Part shown: positions 6,119 to 7,384 of the stretch, piece after piece
How the letters are laid out: each line of letters starts with the position of its first letter
How positions within the stretch are numbered: position 1 is the stretch's first letter
Source of the DNA: Planctomycetaceae bacterium
GTDB taxonomy: Bacteria; Planctomycetota; Planctomycetia; Pirellulales; Pirellulaceae
Assembly: GCA_007695205.1 (NCBI GenBank)
Contig: REEF01000884.1
Coordinates: forward strand, 1 to 7,384
DNA: 7,384 bases
Reading direction: 5' to 3'
Made by a program: the position numbers and the translations under genes
The notes under the pieces: generated by a model
The model's database searches: none
Seen by the model: only the letters and a program-made list of their open reading frames with translations
What the model was told of the DNA's origin: nothing

Positions 6119-7384
6119 CGACTGTGCGTCGAGGGACGTGTTGTACGTGCGCTGGGCAGTCGCGGTACGGGACACTTCGGCCAGCCGATGGTCGTGGAAG
6201 TCGGTTTGGAAGGGGAAATCGTCGCTGCCAACCGCTTCGCGGACGGAATCGGTTTCCCGGGCAGACGTGCGTTCCGCTGGCTGCGGATCGGCAACGAACC
6301 AGAAATCCGGGATGCGGTCGAGGATCGCCAGGGCCGGCGGCGATTCGCCTTCTGCCAGCGGGCTGTCGATCGCGCCGTCCGAGGCAGCGAGTGGGCCAAA
6401 GCTCGAGCCAGTCGGAATAGGGCCCGGGCCATGGAGGTTTAGATAGTTGACCACCAGCAATACATCCTGAGGCGTCAACCAATCGTCGCCGGAAACGTCG
6501 AAGTACGGAGGCGGCTGCTGGGATGTGGGATCGGGAACCGGCAATTCCCGGATGTCGTTCCGGTTGATCTCGTTGATCATGATCAAGACATCCAGAGGGG
6601 TAATCAGACCGTCATCGTTCACGTCATACGGATAGCTGGGGTTCTGCCAATGGCCGCCGATCTGCTGGACCACGATCGGGCTGCCCAGGTCGACCAGCCC
6701 CCAAGCCACGTTCCCCTGGCCGAAACGGCTGAACTGACCTGCCCCGGGACTCGCTTGGAACGATGCTTCGCCCGAGCTGGCCGCCAGGATTTCGACGTAC
6801 GCCAACCGAGCCCACTGCGGAGCGACTCCCAAGCCGGACTGCAACAGCCCCCCGCCCAAATTGCGCACGACGCCGCCGGCTGCGTCGATGGTTCCACTCG
6901 AAAACAAGTTGAAATCCAAATTGACGCGTGCTTCTGCCTGAACCAGCGACGTCACATAGTTCACGTCGACCGTTCCGCCCGAGATCCCGGCGCCCGGCTC
7001 GACGCGATCCTGCACCCAGATTTCGACAAAGTACGTACTGCCTCGTTCGATGCTCTCCAAACCGGACGGCAGCTGTTTCGAGTTTCTGGGCGAAGGCGTC
7101 TGCACGGCCACGACCTGGATACCCACGCTCGAGGAGTCTGCCAATGTCGTGCCAGCAGCCTCGCCGTCCGCCATCCCACGCCAATCTTCCGCGGCCCCTG
7201 CCTCGTCCCATGGCGTGTTTTCATCGCGAGGCGTGAAGCTCGACCCGGCCAGAACATTCGAACCTTCGGATTCGCCTCCATCGCCCGGGCCGGATTGGCC
7301 GCGCCAGGCGTCCGGGAAACTGCGTGGGAACACCAACGTCTGTTCGCCCGCTTGCACCGCCGCGCGAGTCTTGCCGAAATTGGG
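6017..7384 (-). CDS. C-terminal part of a second dockerin/cohesin-like surface protein (gene 2, N-terminus off window)
   Basis: The frame is open from the right edge to a TGA at 6017-6019, giving 455 visible residues; the GTG at 7357 is not a true start because coding continues beyond 7384. The first residues, PNFGKTRAAVQ, equal the end of the dockerin helix of gene 1, so an upstream dockerin probably lies outside the window. Then follow a linker with FPDAWRG, a Gly/Ser/Glu-rich spacer, a cohesin-like domain with STYFVEIWV and VQAEARVNL, a dockerin pair (DVNDDGLITPLD and DVSGDDWLTPQD), a variable spacer, and a tail ending LEDLLDLLAD...HDALFTAMGR. It is expected to be exported and calcium-binding. 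It lies upstream of gene 1 on the same strand and shares its C-terminal modules, so the two are paralogous at least over this part. No enzymatic domain is visible in the fragment. Confidence 0.88.
   Translation of the reverse strand, partial: PNFGKTRAAVQAGEQTLVFPRSFPDAWRGQSGPGDGGESEGSNVLAGSSFTPRDENTPWDEAGAAEDWRGMADGEAAGTTLADSSSVGIQVVAVQTPSPRNSKQLPSGLESIERGSTYFVEIWVQDRVEPGAGISGGTVDVNYVTSLVQAEARVNLDFNLFSSGTIDAAGGVVRNLGGGLLQSGLGVAPQWARLAYVEILAASSGEASFQASPGAGQFSRFGQGNVAWGLVDLGSPIVVQQIGGHWQNPSYPYDVNDDGLITPLDVLIMINEINRNDIRELPVPDPTSQQPPPYFDVSGDDWLTPQDVLLVVNYLNLHGPGPIPTGSSFGPLAASDGAIDSPLAEGESPPALAILDRIPDFWFVADPQPAERTSARETDSVREAVGSDDFPFQTDFHDHRLAEVSRTATAQRTYNTSLDAQSLEDLLDLLADRSTPWSHDDNLAPHDALFTAMGR
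6434..6652 (-). other. Dockerin type I-like EF-hand pair of gene 2
   Basis: NPSYPYDVNDDGLITPLD is followed by the helix VLIMINEIN, and YFDVSGDDWLTPQD by VLLVVNYLN. Both loops show calcium ligands at positions 1, 3, 5, 9 and 12 (D, N/S, D, T, D). The NPxxPxDVNxDG opening is the common planctomycete dockerin form. The pair differs from the FGDLxFFA type of gene 1, so gene 2 probably carries both types in tandem. Confidence 0.88.
6668..7132 (-). other. Cohesin-like domain of gene 2
   Basis: Strands VGIQVVAVQ, STYFVEIWV, VQAEARVNLDF, ARLAYVEILAASSGEASF and NVAWGLVDLG follow the same order as in the cohesin-like domain of gene 1. It directly precedes the NPSYPYDVN start of the dockerin. The alternation of hydrophobic strands and the position support a cohesin-like sandwich; the binding partner is unknown. 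Confidence 0.5.
7301..7384. repeat. 84-bp direct repeat, copy B (post-dockerin linker of gene 2)
   Basis: This is the partner of 751-834, with 74 of 84 identical bases, cut by the window edge so that the repeat may extend further. It encodes PNFGKTRAAVQAGEQTLVF and then FPDAWR on the minus strand. Confidence 0.9.

Noticed and set aside
6624..7211. 195-codon alternative minus-strand frame within gene 2
   Set aside because: Arg/Gly-rich shadow of the frame that encodes the cohesin-like domain and dockerin pair.

Overview
The window looks like a piece of a planctomycete chromosome (Pirellulaceae/Lacipirellulaceae-like). It is GC-rich and carries very long surface-protein genes. The larger gene has a basic N-terminus followed by the planctomycete extracellular motif (RRLSLEPLETRALLS). 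Both large genes carry cohesin-like and dockerin-like modules with EF-hand calcium loops, typical of giant secreted planctomycete proteins. The lineage is inferred from these motifs, not from a database search.

Layout: positions 2-136 hold the last 44 codons of an unidentified plus-strand gene. A gap of about 100 bp (137-235) separates it from a convergent giant minus-strand gene (gene 1). Gene 1 starts at 5751 behind a perfect Shine-Dalgarno and is open to 415; its natural C-terminus appears to continue in another frame to 236. A 265-bp spacer (5752-6016) carries the ribosome binding site and a candidate promoter for gene 1. A second minus-strand gene (gene 2) occupies 6017 to the window edge at 7384 and lacks its N-terminus.

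The most interesting object is gene 1. After its export motif it carries two DTGA active-site motifs exactly 180 residues apart. Each is followed 75-95 residues later by a hydrophobic-Gly strand (WGIVGMPG; LDGVFGSDLL). This is the layout of a bilobal pepsin-like aspartic protease, which is rare in bacteria, with an EF-hand loop inserted in the second lobe. The protease is followed by four Calx-beta-like repeats in an A-B-A-B order, an ITYTGLEPI/beta-helical stalk, a cohesin-like domain, a dockerin pair and a tail. Gene 1 therefore reads as a cell-surface or extracellular scaffolded protease.

Gene 2 shares the post-dockerin linker (88% identical DNA over 84 bp), a cohesin-like domain, a dockerin pair and a 33-residue C-terminal tail motif. 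The two genes are neighbours with homologous C-terminal modules. In gene 1 the tail motif is out of frame with the rest of the protein, which points to a frameshift near 510-580, real or from sequencing.
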